The notes under the pieces are model-generated. The model was not told the origin of the DNA, did not search any database, and worked only from the letters and a program-made list of their open reading frames with translations. From Polaromonas sp. UBA5171 (GTDB taxonomy: Bacteria > Pseudomonadota > Gammaproteobacteria > Burkholderiales > Burkholderiaceae_C), in NCBI GenBank assembly GCA_002413395.1, contig DHWX01000034.1, positions 21,266 to 72,675 on the forward strand: 51,410 nt of DNA, read 5' to 3'. Below, piece by piece: positions 44,989 to 51,410 of this stretch (position 1 is its first letter; the number at the start of each line of letters is the position of its first letter). A program made the position numbers and the translations under genes.

Positions 44989-46208
44989 GGCTGCACCACC
45001 ATTTCGGTATCTGGCAAATGGACTCGACGTTTACCTGTAAGAAGCTGCGCCATCAAGGCAGCTTTCTCCACTTTCATTTTTTCCAAATGTTTTTCGGCCG
45101 CCTGAATCTCACTTTGCGCCTCATGCAGAACATTACAAATTGCTTGCTGCTCTTCAATGTCCGTGGGTATTCGGATACGCTCCCCAAAGAACATCCCGAG
45201 ATCAAAAGTCATTTTCTCAATATGTACACCGTAACTACTTCGCAGAGCTGCGCGATACATCCACTGAGTTGCTGAGAGCCATCCAATGAAATGAATGTTG
45301 TACCGATTTTCATCCGAGGATTGAAATGCTAAATATGAATCAGAGACATACATGCCATCTAAAGCAATCGGGACTACCGCCATCGCACCGTGCACCACCT
45401 GCATTTTGGAAATGAGGAACTCCCCTGTGTACGCATGATTTAGCTTTTTCGTGAGAATTTCACTTCCCAGCAATGTCTCTCGGTGAAAGGCGCCTCCAGA
45501 TCGGCGGCGAACACTTATGAGTGGGTACAACGCCTCGTCATCCCACTTCACTCGACGTTTCACTTCCTTCAAAACTTCGCCGATTTGAACTTGCACCCAT
45601 GGTGCAGAAAAACGTTGCATCCTTGTGCGCCCAAATAGCAGCTCATTCATTAGCCCACGTTTTTGCTTCTTACTATTAGCCAGCAAGTACTCTGCAATGG
45701 TGATTGCTTGATCCCATGTGGCTAGGATTTTGGCGATGCGGCGTTGCTCCTCTTTCGGTGCAACCGGAACAGGAATTTGCTTCAGCAATCCCGCATTCAG
45801 ATGCGACACACCACCTGAGTGTCCAAAATCTCTTATGTTTTCGTATTGCGATGATAGGTATTGAAAGTAGAAATCTGGCTCGTGATCGTCGCTGAGCAAG
45901 ATGGCTGCTGAATTTTGGTTTGTTGCAGCTTCAATCGCCAGTTTGGCCATTTGCCCGCGCGTCTTACCTTGTCCGTACATTGCCATCAGTAAAGTGCCAG
46001 GAGGGAAGAGCTTGGCCGATGAATTTTTGAGTCCCGCTTCGGTAATCTTTTCTACTGTGTCGGTGATGGTGTTGAATTGAATTTCACCAGTTGTCACCCA
46101 AGGCACTTCGCCGCCCCAATACTCTGGCGTGGCCCGGTCAGGCGTACCACCGGAGCTGATACGTGCAATTTCACCCAACGTAGAGCGTTGCCAGCCTTTA
46201 GGAAGCAT
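44985..46208 (-). CDS. hsdS: Type I restriction specificity subunit S
   Basis: A 407-residue specificity subunit with two target-recognition domains. The first begins LPKGWQRSTLGEIARISSGG and ends at EEQRRIAKILATWDQAI; the second covers about residues 200-350 and ends EEQQAICNVLHEAQSEIQAAEKHL, followed by the helical repeat and LMAQLLTGKRRV. Both conserved helical repeats are present, so it should recognise a bipartite site. ATG 46208 is used (a GTG lies at 46217); it overlaps the RhuM gene by 11 bases. Confidence 0.92.
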   Translation of the reverse strand: MLPKGWQRSTLGEIARISSGGTPDRATPEYWGGEVPWVTTGEIQFNTITDTVEKITEAGLKNSSAKLFPPGTLLMAMYGQGKTRGQMAKLAIEAATNQNSAAILLSDDHEPDFYFQYLSSQYENIRDFGHSGGVSHLNAGLLKQIPVPVAPKEEQRRIAKILATWDQAITIAEYLLANSKKQKRGLMNELLFGRTRMQRFSAPWVQVQIGEVLKEVKRRVKWDDEALYPLISVRRRSGGAFHRETLLGSEILTKKLNHAYTGEFLISKMQVVHGAMAVVPIALDGMYVSDSYLAFQSSDENRYNIHFIGWLSATQWMYRAALRSSYGVHIEKMTFDLGMFFGERIRIPTDIEEQQAICNVLHEAQSEIQAAEKHLEKMKVEKAALMAQLLTGKRRVHLPDTEMVVQP

Positions 46209-47244
46209 CACGTCCACCTTTCTTCGTCAACCGCTTTTCAGCCTGCTCCAGCTCTTTCATGTCCACGTTGTCCGCTTCAATGGCTTCAGCTTTGCGTCGC
46301 TGCTCATCAAACTCTTCATAGCGCCCATGCACAATCTTGAGCATGGCGTCATGGCTCATGCGCCCCACGCCCTTGAGCAAGGGGCTTTCATTGAACTGAA
46401 TGAAGTTGTCCACGTATTGCCGCCAGTCGGCCATCACCAGTTGTTTGCGCTGCCGGGTACGTAGTTCCGCAAACTCCAGAAAGGCGGAGACCATACGGTT
46501 CAGGTGGTCGATCTCATCCGCGTTGAGGTAATTCTTGGCAACAATGACATCCGTCTTGCGTACACTGCCAGCCTTCCATGCCGTGAGTGCCATGTTGGGC
46601 TGCGTCGGGTCAGCGCGCTTGACGATGATTTCTGCTGCGGTTTGCTGGGTGACGGCGTATAGCATCTTGTTTTGCACTTCGGCAAAGAAGTGGCCCACCG
46701 TGTCGGCGTTGTCCTTGTAGTCCACCGATAAGGCAAACAGGTCACGTACTTTTTGGTAAAACCGCTTCTCTGATGTCCGTATCTCACGGATGCGCTGGAG
46801 CAGTTCGTCAAAGTAGTCCCAGCCAACCGGGTCTTTCATGCGTTCGTCGTCCATGACGAAGCCTTTGACCAGGTATTCCCGCAAGTGAGTGGTTGCCCAC
46901 TGGCGAAACTGGGTGCCGCGGGGGGATTTGACCCGGTAACCCACGGCCAGAATCATGTCCAGGTTGTAGAGTTTGACGGGGCGTTTGACCTGCCGCTTGC
47001 CCTCCATTCGAACTATTAAGTCTTCTTTAATAGTTGCCTCAGGCTGCAATTCCCCCTCTTCCAGCACGTTTTTGATGTGTATGTTGACGTTAGGCACCGA
47101 AGTTTGGAACAGCTCGGCCAGTTCCATTTGTGTCAGCCATACGGTTCCGTCTTGCGCCCGCAGGAAGAAAGTGGCGCTGCCGTCCTCCGACGCGTACAGA
47201 ACCAGTTCACCCTTGCCGGATGTGGGCTCAGTGATATCACTCAT
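46198..47244 (-). CDS. RhuM-family protein (R-M associated)
   Basis: A 348-residue RhuM-family protein, named after a Salmonella pathogenicity-island gene. Family segments are VWLTQMELAELFQTSVPNVNIHIKN (an HTH-like part, quoted here in pieces: VWLTQMELAELF and SVPNVNIHIKN), YNLDMILAVGYRVKS, GTQFRQWATTHLREYLVKGF and FYQKVRDLFALS. RhuM genes are frequent inside type I R-M operons between hsdM and hsdS; the biochemical role is unknown. It overlaps hsdM by 8 bases upstream and hsdS by 11 bases downstream. Confidence 0.9.
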   Translation of the reverse strand: MSDITEPTSGKGELVLYASEDGSATFFLRAQDGTVWLTQMELAELFQTSVPNVNIHIKNVLEEGELQPEATIKEDLIVRMEGKRQVKRPVKLYNLDMILAVGYRVKSPRGTQFRQWATTHLREYLVKGFVMDDERMKDPVGWDYFDELLQRIREIRTSEKRFYQKVRDLFALSVDYKDNADTVGHFFAEVQNKMLYAVTQQTAAEIIVKRADPTQPNMALTAWKAGSVRKTDVIVAKNYLNADEIDHLNRMVSAFLEFAELRTRQRKQLVMADWRQYVDNFIQFNESPLLKGVGRMSHDAMLKIVHGRYEEFDEQRRKAEAIEADNVDMKELEQAEKRLTKKGGRDAS

Positions 47245-48763
47245 AGCCCAACTCCTTCAAGTACACGGACATCTGCGCCTCTAAACCAGCCAATTCGACC
47301 TTGAGCTGCTCGCGCTCTTTGCGCACGGCCATGAGGTCAATCTCCGCTTCTTCCTCAAAGGTGTCCACATAGCGGGGGATGTTGAGGTTGAAGTCGTTCT
47401 CGGCGATCTCTGCAGGTGTGGCCAAATGAGCGTACTTGTCTGACCCCTGCCGTGTGAATGCAGTGGTCAGAATGCGTTGCAGGTCGGACTCACGCAGGAA
47501 GTTCTGGTTTTTGCCCGCTTCAAAGTCACGGCTGGCGTCGATGAACAGGACCTTGTTATCGCTCTTGTTTTTGCGCAGCACCAGTACCGCAGCGGGGATG
47601 CCCGTGCCGTAAAACAGCTTCTCTGGCAAACCAATCACTATGTCCAGCAGGTTTTCTTCGATCAGCTTCTGACGGATGCGGCCCTCTGCCGCGCCACGGA
47701 ACAACACACCATGCGGTACAACCACGGCCATGCGACCAGTGCCAGGTTTCATGGTTTCAACCATGTGCAAGATGAAGGCATAGTCTCCCTTGGTGCGCGG
47801 AGGCACGCCACGGCGAAAGCGGCTGAACTTGTCAGCATCAGCACCTTCATGGCCCCACTTTTCCAGGCTAAACGGTGGATTGGCGACAACTATGTCAAAG
47901 TGCTTGAGGCTTGCGGCACTGTCCAGCAGCTTGGGGTTACGAATGGTGTCGCCCCACTCGATGCGGTGGTTATCCTCACCATGCAGGAACATATTCATCT
48001 TGGCCAGCGCCCATGTACTGCCAATGGCTTCCTGCCCATACAACGCGTACTTGCGCGAACCAGTGTTTTCGCGGATCAAACGGCCACATTTCATCAGCAA
48101 CGAGCCAGAACCACAGGTGGGATCGCAAATCTCATCACCCTCTTGGGGGGCCATCAGCCGCGCCATCAATGAAGACACTTCCGGTGGCGTGTAGAACTCA
48201 CCCGCCTTTTTGCCACTTGTGGAGGCAAAGTTTTTGATTAGAAATTCATAGGCATTGCCAATGACGTCGAGCGTGCCGACGCGAGTGGGTCGCAAATCCA
48301 GCGCGGGTTTTGAAAAATCTTCCAGCAGGTGGCGCAGGATGTCATTCTTCTGCTGCTCATCGCCCAGCTTGTTGGAATTGAAGCTGATGTCTTGAAACAC
48401 GTCGCGCAGCTTGGTGATGTTGGCTTCTTCAATGGCGTGCAGGGCCTTGTCGATGCGTTCGCCATTGCCGGGGCTGTGCCGCAGCGTATGCAAGGCGTAG
48501 AAGCTAGCACTGGCGGGTAATACAAAACGCTCGTTCTTGAGCATTTCCTCAATCAGCTCAGGGTGGTCGCCATATTGCTTCTTGTAGTTGTCGTAGTGGT
48601 CCTGCCAGACATCGGACACGTATTTGAGGAACAACATGGTCAGGACAAAGTCCTTGTAAATGCTGGGGTCCACCGTGCCACGGAAGGTGTCGCACGCGGC
48701 CCAGACGGCACCGTTAATGTCGTCTTGGCTAACGGAAGTTGTGGTCATAGCGGTGTCGTTCAT
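47237..48763 (-). CDS. hsdM: Type I DNA methyltransferase subunit M
   Basis: A 508-residue N6-adenine methyltransferase. The SAM-binding motif DPTCGSGSLLMKC (about residue 216) and the catalytic DIVVANPPFSLEKWG (about 294) are intact, with an N-terminal helical domain typical of HsdM and the C-terminal EREQLKVELAGLEAQM coiled part that contacts HsdS. With HsdS it protects host DNA. The gene follows the short S-like gene by 18 bases. Confidence 0.95.
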   Translation of the reverse strand: MNDTAMTTTSVSQDDINGAVWAACDTFRGTVDPSIYKDFVLTMLFLKYVSDVWQDHYDNYKKQYGDHPELIEEMLKNERFVLPASASFYALHTLRHSPGNGERIDKALHAIEEANITKLRDVFQDISFNSNKLGDEQQKNDILRHLLEDFSKPALDLRPTRVGTLDVIGNAYEFLIKNFASTSGKKAGEFYTPPEVSSLMARLMAPQEGDEICDPTCGSGSLLMKCGRLIRENTGSRKYALYGQEAIGSTWALAKMNMFLHGEDNHRIEWGDTIRNPKLLDSAASLKHFDIVVANPPFSLEKWGHEGADADKFSRFRRGVPPRTKGDYAFILHMVETMKPGTGRMAVVVPHGVLFRGAAEGRIRQKLIEENLLDIVIGLPEKLFYGTGIPAAVLVLRKNKSDNKVLFIDASRDFEAGKNQNFLRESDLQRILTTAFTRQGSDKYAHLATPAEIAENDFNLNIPRYVDTFEEEAEIDLMAVRKEREQLKVELAGLEAQMSVYLKELGYE

Positions 48764-48781
48764 GGGTTTCCCTGCAAATGT

Positions 48782-49375
48782 TTAGGTCGCGGCCTGAAAC
48801 AGGCCGTCAGCGAGTGCATTGAGTTGCTGCTCGCGGTTGCGAATAAGTTGGTTGAGTGTCTGACGCTCTTGGCGCGCAAGTTCGGCCAATGCCACGATGC
48901 GGTGTTGATCTGCTAAAGATGGGACGCTGAGCGTCAGCGCCTCCAGCACCGGGCGACGGATGCTGAGTTGGCTACTGCCCTCGGCCGCCTGCTGGAGTTG
49001 ACGCTGAAATGGAGGCTGGTTGATTTGCCACGCAAGGAATGCTGGAATGACTGTCGCTGGTGATTTCACTTGAAGATGGAAAAAGTGAGGGCTGCAAACA
49101 GCGGGGTGTGGTGGCTCATCCAGGCAAACAGCGTAGAAGCGGGCACCTTTGGAAACGACAAGAATGTCGCCTGCCTTGAGCCAGTCAGGCTGTTTGCGCC
49201 CGGCCAAGGCTGTGCGCATCACGCCGGACCAATTGACGCCATACTCAGGATCGACATCCTTCATTTGCACGGCCAGGGCATCGCCATCTGCCGACTCTTC
49301 GATGGAGCCACGAAACGGATAGCCACATTGCAGGTCAGCGAGCTCAACGACGGAAAAAATAGTTGCATCAATCAC
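48782..49375 (-). CDS. Single-TRD HsdS-like protein, first gene of the R-M operon
   Basis: A 197-residue protein resembling half of a specificity subunit. It has one recognition domain (VVELADLQCGYPFRGSIEE to SSQLSIRRPVLEALTLSVP) and one helical repeat (ADQHRIVALAELARQERQTL, NREQQLNALADGLF). The start is GTG at 49375. It coexists with a full two-TRD HsdS in the same operon. It could be an alternative or competing specificity part, or a stand-alone DNA-binding accessory; the sequence does not decide. An inverted repeat surrounds its start codon. Confidence 0.82.
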   Translation of the reverse strand: MIDATIFSVVELADLQCGYPFRGSIEESADGDALAVQMKDVDPEYGVNWSGVMRTALAGRKQPDWLKAGDILVVSKGARFYAVCLDEPPHPAVCSPHFFHLQVKSPATVIPAFLAWQINQPPFQRQLQQAAEGSSQLSIRRPVLEALTLSVPSLADQHRIVALAELARQERQTLNQLIRNREQQLNALADGLFQAAT

Positions 49376-49389
49376 AATGACGCAACTAT
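49359..49389. promoter_or_regulatory. Inverted repeat around the start of the R-M operon
   Basis: ATAGTTGC (49359-49366) and GCAACTAT (49382-49389) are perfect 8-base inverted arms spaced by 15 bases that include the GTG start at 49375. A protein bound here, or an RNA hairpin, would block translation or transcription of the operon. The segment GTTGCATCAAT (49362-49372) recurs at 49420-49430. Confidence 0.45.
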
Positions 49390-49421
49390 ATCATCGAACA
49401 AAGGATTGTAAAATTATTTGT

Positions 49422-49442
49422 TGCATCAATTAATTTGATGCA
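49422..49442. promoter_or_regulatory. Palindrome upstream of the R-M operon
   Basis: TGCATCAA (49422-49429) and TTGATGCA (49435-49442) form a perfect 8-5-8 palindrome about 47-67 bases before the first start codon, within an A/T-rich promoter area. The left arm is part of the 11-base direct repeat shared with 49362-49372. Position and symmetry fit an operator. Confidence 0.45.
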
Positions 49443-49462
49443 GATACTTTTCAAAAATCTGA

Positions 49463-49515
49463 TCCAACGGACTTTGTTTCACTCCGACGGACTTTATTTG
49501 TTCCAATCAAATAAA
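49463..49515. repeat. 20-base-period direct repeats and stem-loop downstream of glmS
   Basis: TCCAACGGACTTTGTTT (from 49463) and TCCGACGGACTTTATTT (from 49483) are two 17-base copies with two differences, 20 bases apart. The second runs into an inverted pair TTTATTTG/CAAATAAA (49493-49500 and 49508-49515). On the minus strand the units contain AATAAAGTC or ACAAAGTC, reminiscent of TnsB-binding repeats at Tn7 ends, recalled from memory. They could equally be regulatory sites or the glmS terminator area. Confidence 0.4.
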
Positions 49516-49517
49516 CA

Positions 49518-49571
49518 GATCGCTCCATGACCATCATTCGACGGTCACGCTCTTGGCAAGATTGCGTGGCT
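49518..49571 (-). other. attTn7-like site at the 3' end of glmS
   Basis: The last codons of glmS (PRNLAKSVTVE and stop) encode the conserved C-terminus that TnsD recognises in Tn7 systems, and the defence island begins directly downstream. A TGT on the minus strand at 49517-49515, 16 bases after the stop, lies about where Tn7-like ends are placed. No target duplication could be identified, so insertion by a Tn7-like element is a hypothesis. Confidence 0.4.
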
Positions 49572-51384
49572 TGTCCACATCGGTGCCGCGCGCGCACGCC
49601 GTGTGATAAGCCAGCAATTGAAGCGGTACGACGTGCAGCAACGGGCTCAACGCGCCGTAGTGCTCAGGCATGCGGATGACGTGAACGCCCTCGCTGCTGA
49701 CAATGCGGCTGTCGGCGTCGGCCAGCACATACAGCACGCCGCCGCGGGCGCGCACTTCCTGCATATTGCTTTTGAGTTTTTCCAGCAGGTTGTCATTGGG
49801 TGCCACTGTCACCACCGGCATGGCGCTGGTCACCAGCGCCAGTGGGCCGTGCTTGAGTTCTCCGGCCGGGTAGGCCTCGGCGTGGATGTAGCTGATTTCT
49901 TTCAGCTTGAGCGCGCCTTCGAGTGCAATCGGGTAATGCAGGCCGCGTCCAAGAAACAACGCATTTTCTTTTTTGGCAAAGTCTTCGGACCAACTGATGA
50001 CTTGGGGTTCCAGCGCCAGCACAGCCTGCAGTGCAGCGGGCAAATGGCGCATGGCTCTGAGATGCCCGGCTTCTTCTTCCTCGCTCAGACGGCCTTTGGA
50101 TTGCGCCAGCACCAGCGTCAACAGGAACAGGCCGGCCAGTTGGGTGGTGAAGGCTTTGGTCGAGGCAACCCCGATTTCCACGCCCGCGCGGGTCACATAG
50201 GCCAGCTTGCATTCGCGCACCATGGCCGAGGTCGCAACGTTGCAGATGGTCAGCGTGTGCGTCATGCCCAGTGATTGTGCGTGGCGCAACGCGGCCAGCG
50301 TGTCGGCCGTTTCGCCGCTTTGCGTGATGGTGACCACCAGCGTTTTGGAGTTGGGCACCGACGTGCGGTAGCGGTATTCACTGGCCACTTCCACCTGAGT
50401 CGGGATTTTGGCGATGGATTCCAGCCAGTATTTGGCCGTGCAGCCGCTGTAGTAGCTGGTGCCGCAAGCCAGGATGAGCACCGAATCAATATCCTTGAAA
50501 ACACGGTAAGCCCCGTCGCCAAACAGCTCGGGAACGATGCCTTGCACGCCTTCGAGTGTGTCGGCAATGGCGCGCGGCTGCTCGAAGATTTCCTTTTGCA
50601 TGTAATGGCGGTAGGGGCCCAGTTCCGCGGCACCGCTGTGGGCGTACACGGTTTTAACCGCGCGCTGAACCTGATTATGGTCACGGTCAATCACCCAGTA
50701 CTTGCCGAGCTGGATATCGACCAAATCGCCCTCTTCCAGATAAACAATCTGGTCGGTCACGCCTGCCAGCGCCATGGCGTCGCTGGCCAGGAAGTTCTCA
50801 AGCTTGTCTTTGCCTACGCCCAGGATCAGCGGGGAACCGGCCCGCGCGCCGACAATGCGGTGCGGCTCGTCCTTGCAGAAGGCTGCAATGGCGTAGGCAC
50901 CACGCAACTGGGCAACGGCGGCCTTTAGCGCTTCAAACAGGTCATCGTCATACAGGCTGTCCACCAGGTGCACGATGACTTCGGTATCGGTCTGGCTGTC
51001 AAATACATAGCCTTTGGTCTGCAGGCCCGAGCGCAGTTCATCGTGGTTTTCAATGATGCCGTTGTGCACCAGAGCAACTCTGCCTGGGCGCTTGGCATCA
51101 TGGGCGCCGCGACCATAGCTGAAATGGGGATGGGCGTTGCACATGGCGGGCGCGCCGTGGGTCGCCCACCGGGTATGCGCAATGCCGGTGCCGCTTTCCA
51201 GTTTGTCAGCGCTGACCTGGGCCTGCAGCTCCGCCACGCGGGAAGTGCTGCGCGCCCGCTTCAAGCCATCGGCATAGACCGCCACGCCGCAAGAGTCATA
51301 ACCCCGGTATTCCAGACGCTGCAGCCCCTGCACCAGGATGGGAACAATATTTCTCGTAGAAACCGCTGCAACAATGCCGCACAT
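49534..51384 (-). CDS. glmS: Glutamine-fructose-6-phosphate aminotransferase (isomerising)
   Basis: GlmS makes glucosamine 6-phosphate from fructose 6-phosphate and glutamine, the first step to UDP-GlcNAc. The 616-residue protein starts MCGIVAAVSTRN with the catalytic Cys2. The glutaminase domain shows RLEYRGYDSCGVAV, GIAHTRWATHGAP and HNGIIENHDELR; the two SIS domains contain ILACGTSYYSG, QSGETADTL, GVEIGVASTKAFTTQ and FLGRGLHYPIALEGALKLKE, ending PRNLAKSVTVE. Length and ends are normal. It is directly upstream of the defence island and reads in the same direction. Confidence 0.97.
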   Translation of the reverse strand: MCGIVAAVSTRNIVPILVQGLQRLEYRGYDSCGVAVYADGLKRARSTSRVAELQAQVSADKLESGTGIAHTRWATHGAPAMCNAHPHFSYGRGAHDAKRPGRVALVHNGIIENHDELRSGLQTKGYVFDSQTDTEVIVHLVDSLYDDDLFEALKAAVAQLRGAYAIAAFCKDEPHRIVGARAGSPLILGVGKDKLENFLASDAMALAGVTDQIVYLEEGDLVDIQLGKYWVIDRDHNQVQRAVKTVYAHSGAAELGPYRHYMQKEIFEQPRAIADTLEGVQGIVPELFGDGAYRVFKDIDSVLILACGTSYYSGCTAKYWLESIAKIPTQVEVASEYRYRTSVPNSKTLVVTITQSGETADTLAALRHAQSLGMTHTLTICNVATSAMVRECKLAYVTRAGVEIGVASTKAFTTQLAGLFLLTLVLAQSKGRLSEEEEAGHLRAMRHLPAALQAVLALEPQVISWSEDFAKKENALFLGRGLHYPIALEGALKLKEISYIHAEAYPAGELKHGPLALVTSAMPVVTVAPNDNLLEKLKSNMQEVRARGGVLYVLADADSRIVSSEGVHVIRMPEHYGALSPLLHVVPLQLLAYHTACARGTDVDKPRNLAKSVTVE

Positions 51385-51410
51385 GCGTACACTCCAAAAA
51401 AATAATACAC

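Noticed and set aside
41686..48763. BREX, DISARM or other methylase-based defence instead of type I R-M
   Set aside because: HsdR, HsdM and HsdS are all complete with their diagnostic motifs, and no pglZ, brxC or drm genes are present.
49463..49500. Two 20-base-period repeats as a CRISPR remnant
   Set aside because: Only two copies with no spacer-like unique sequence of normal length and no cas genes in the window.

Overview
The window looks like a chromosomal segment of a betaproteobacterium of the Comamonadaceae (Rhodoferax/Polaromonas type). The case rests on high GC, a Comamonas-type porin signal peptide, the gene order RNB nuclease - tonB - aroE - mtgA - ruvC, and an intergenic repeat I recall as common in that family. 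No tRNA, rRNA, CRISPR array or complete insertion sequence was seen.

Layout. Positions 1-13.9 kb are mostly housekeeping: a cut-off porin, rodA, a YqiA-type esterase, an RNB ribonuclease, a TonB protein, aroE, mtgA, ruvC, a solitary cytochrome P450, a 58-residue membrane protein, lpxC, a 5'-nucleotidase, a YddA/SbmA-type ABC exporter, a monooxygenase pseudogene with an internal deletion, and queC. Positions 13.9-22.2 kb, all on the minus strand, hold a complete peptide-type (Dpp/Opp) ABC importer followed by an M20 amidohydrolase and an M14-like peptidase: probably uptake and hydrolysis of a peptide or acyl-amino acid.

Positions 22.3-32.0 kb form a four-carbon acid-sugar (tetronate) catabolic cluster: a FadR-type regulator, an aldehyde dehydrogenase, an SDR, LtnD, OtnK, OtnC, OtnI, an MFS transporter and convergent DenD. 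L-threonate and D-erythronate would be oxidised, isomerised, phosphorylated and decarboxylated to dihydroxyacetone phosphate. The ALDH and SDR suggest that the pathway also takes the parent sugars. A roughly 0.8 kb scar with a frameshifted tniQ-like remnant follows.

Positions 32.8-39.0 kb carry a GlpR-like regulator, a binding-protein ABC importer, a metallophosphoesterase whose seven metal ligands match GpdQ glycerophosphodiesterase, and a HAD phosphatase. This reads as a glycerophosphodiester uptake-and-hydrolysis operon. One permease is frameshifted and the ATPase lacks about 6-7 residues before Walker B, so the transporter is either decaying or affected by sequence errors.

Positions 39.0-49.4 kb are a defence island, visibly richer in A/T in the CBASS part, lying directly downstream of and co-directional with glmS (the classic attTn7 position). 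In transcription order it holds a single-TRD HsdS-like protein, HsdM, RhuM, HsdS, HsdR, a YgjP-like metallopeptidase, then a two-gene CBASS (CD-NTase plus S-4TM membrane effector). Most junctions overlap by a few bases. A and T-rich direct and inverted repeats fill the gap between glmS and the island and may be operators or the worn end of a Tn7-like element.
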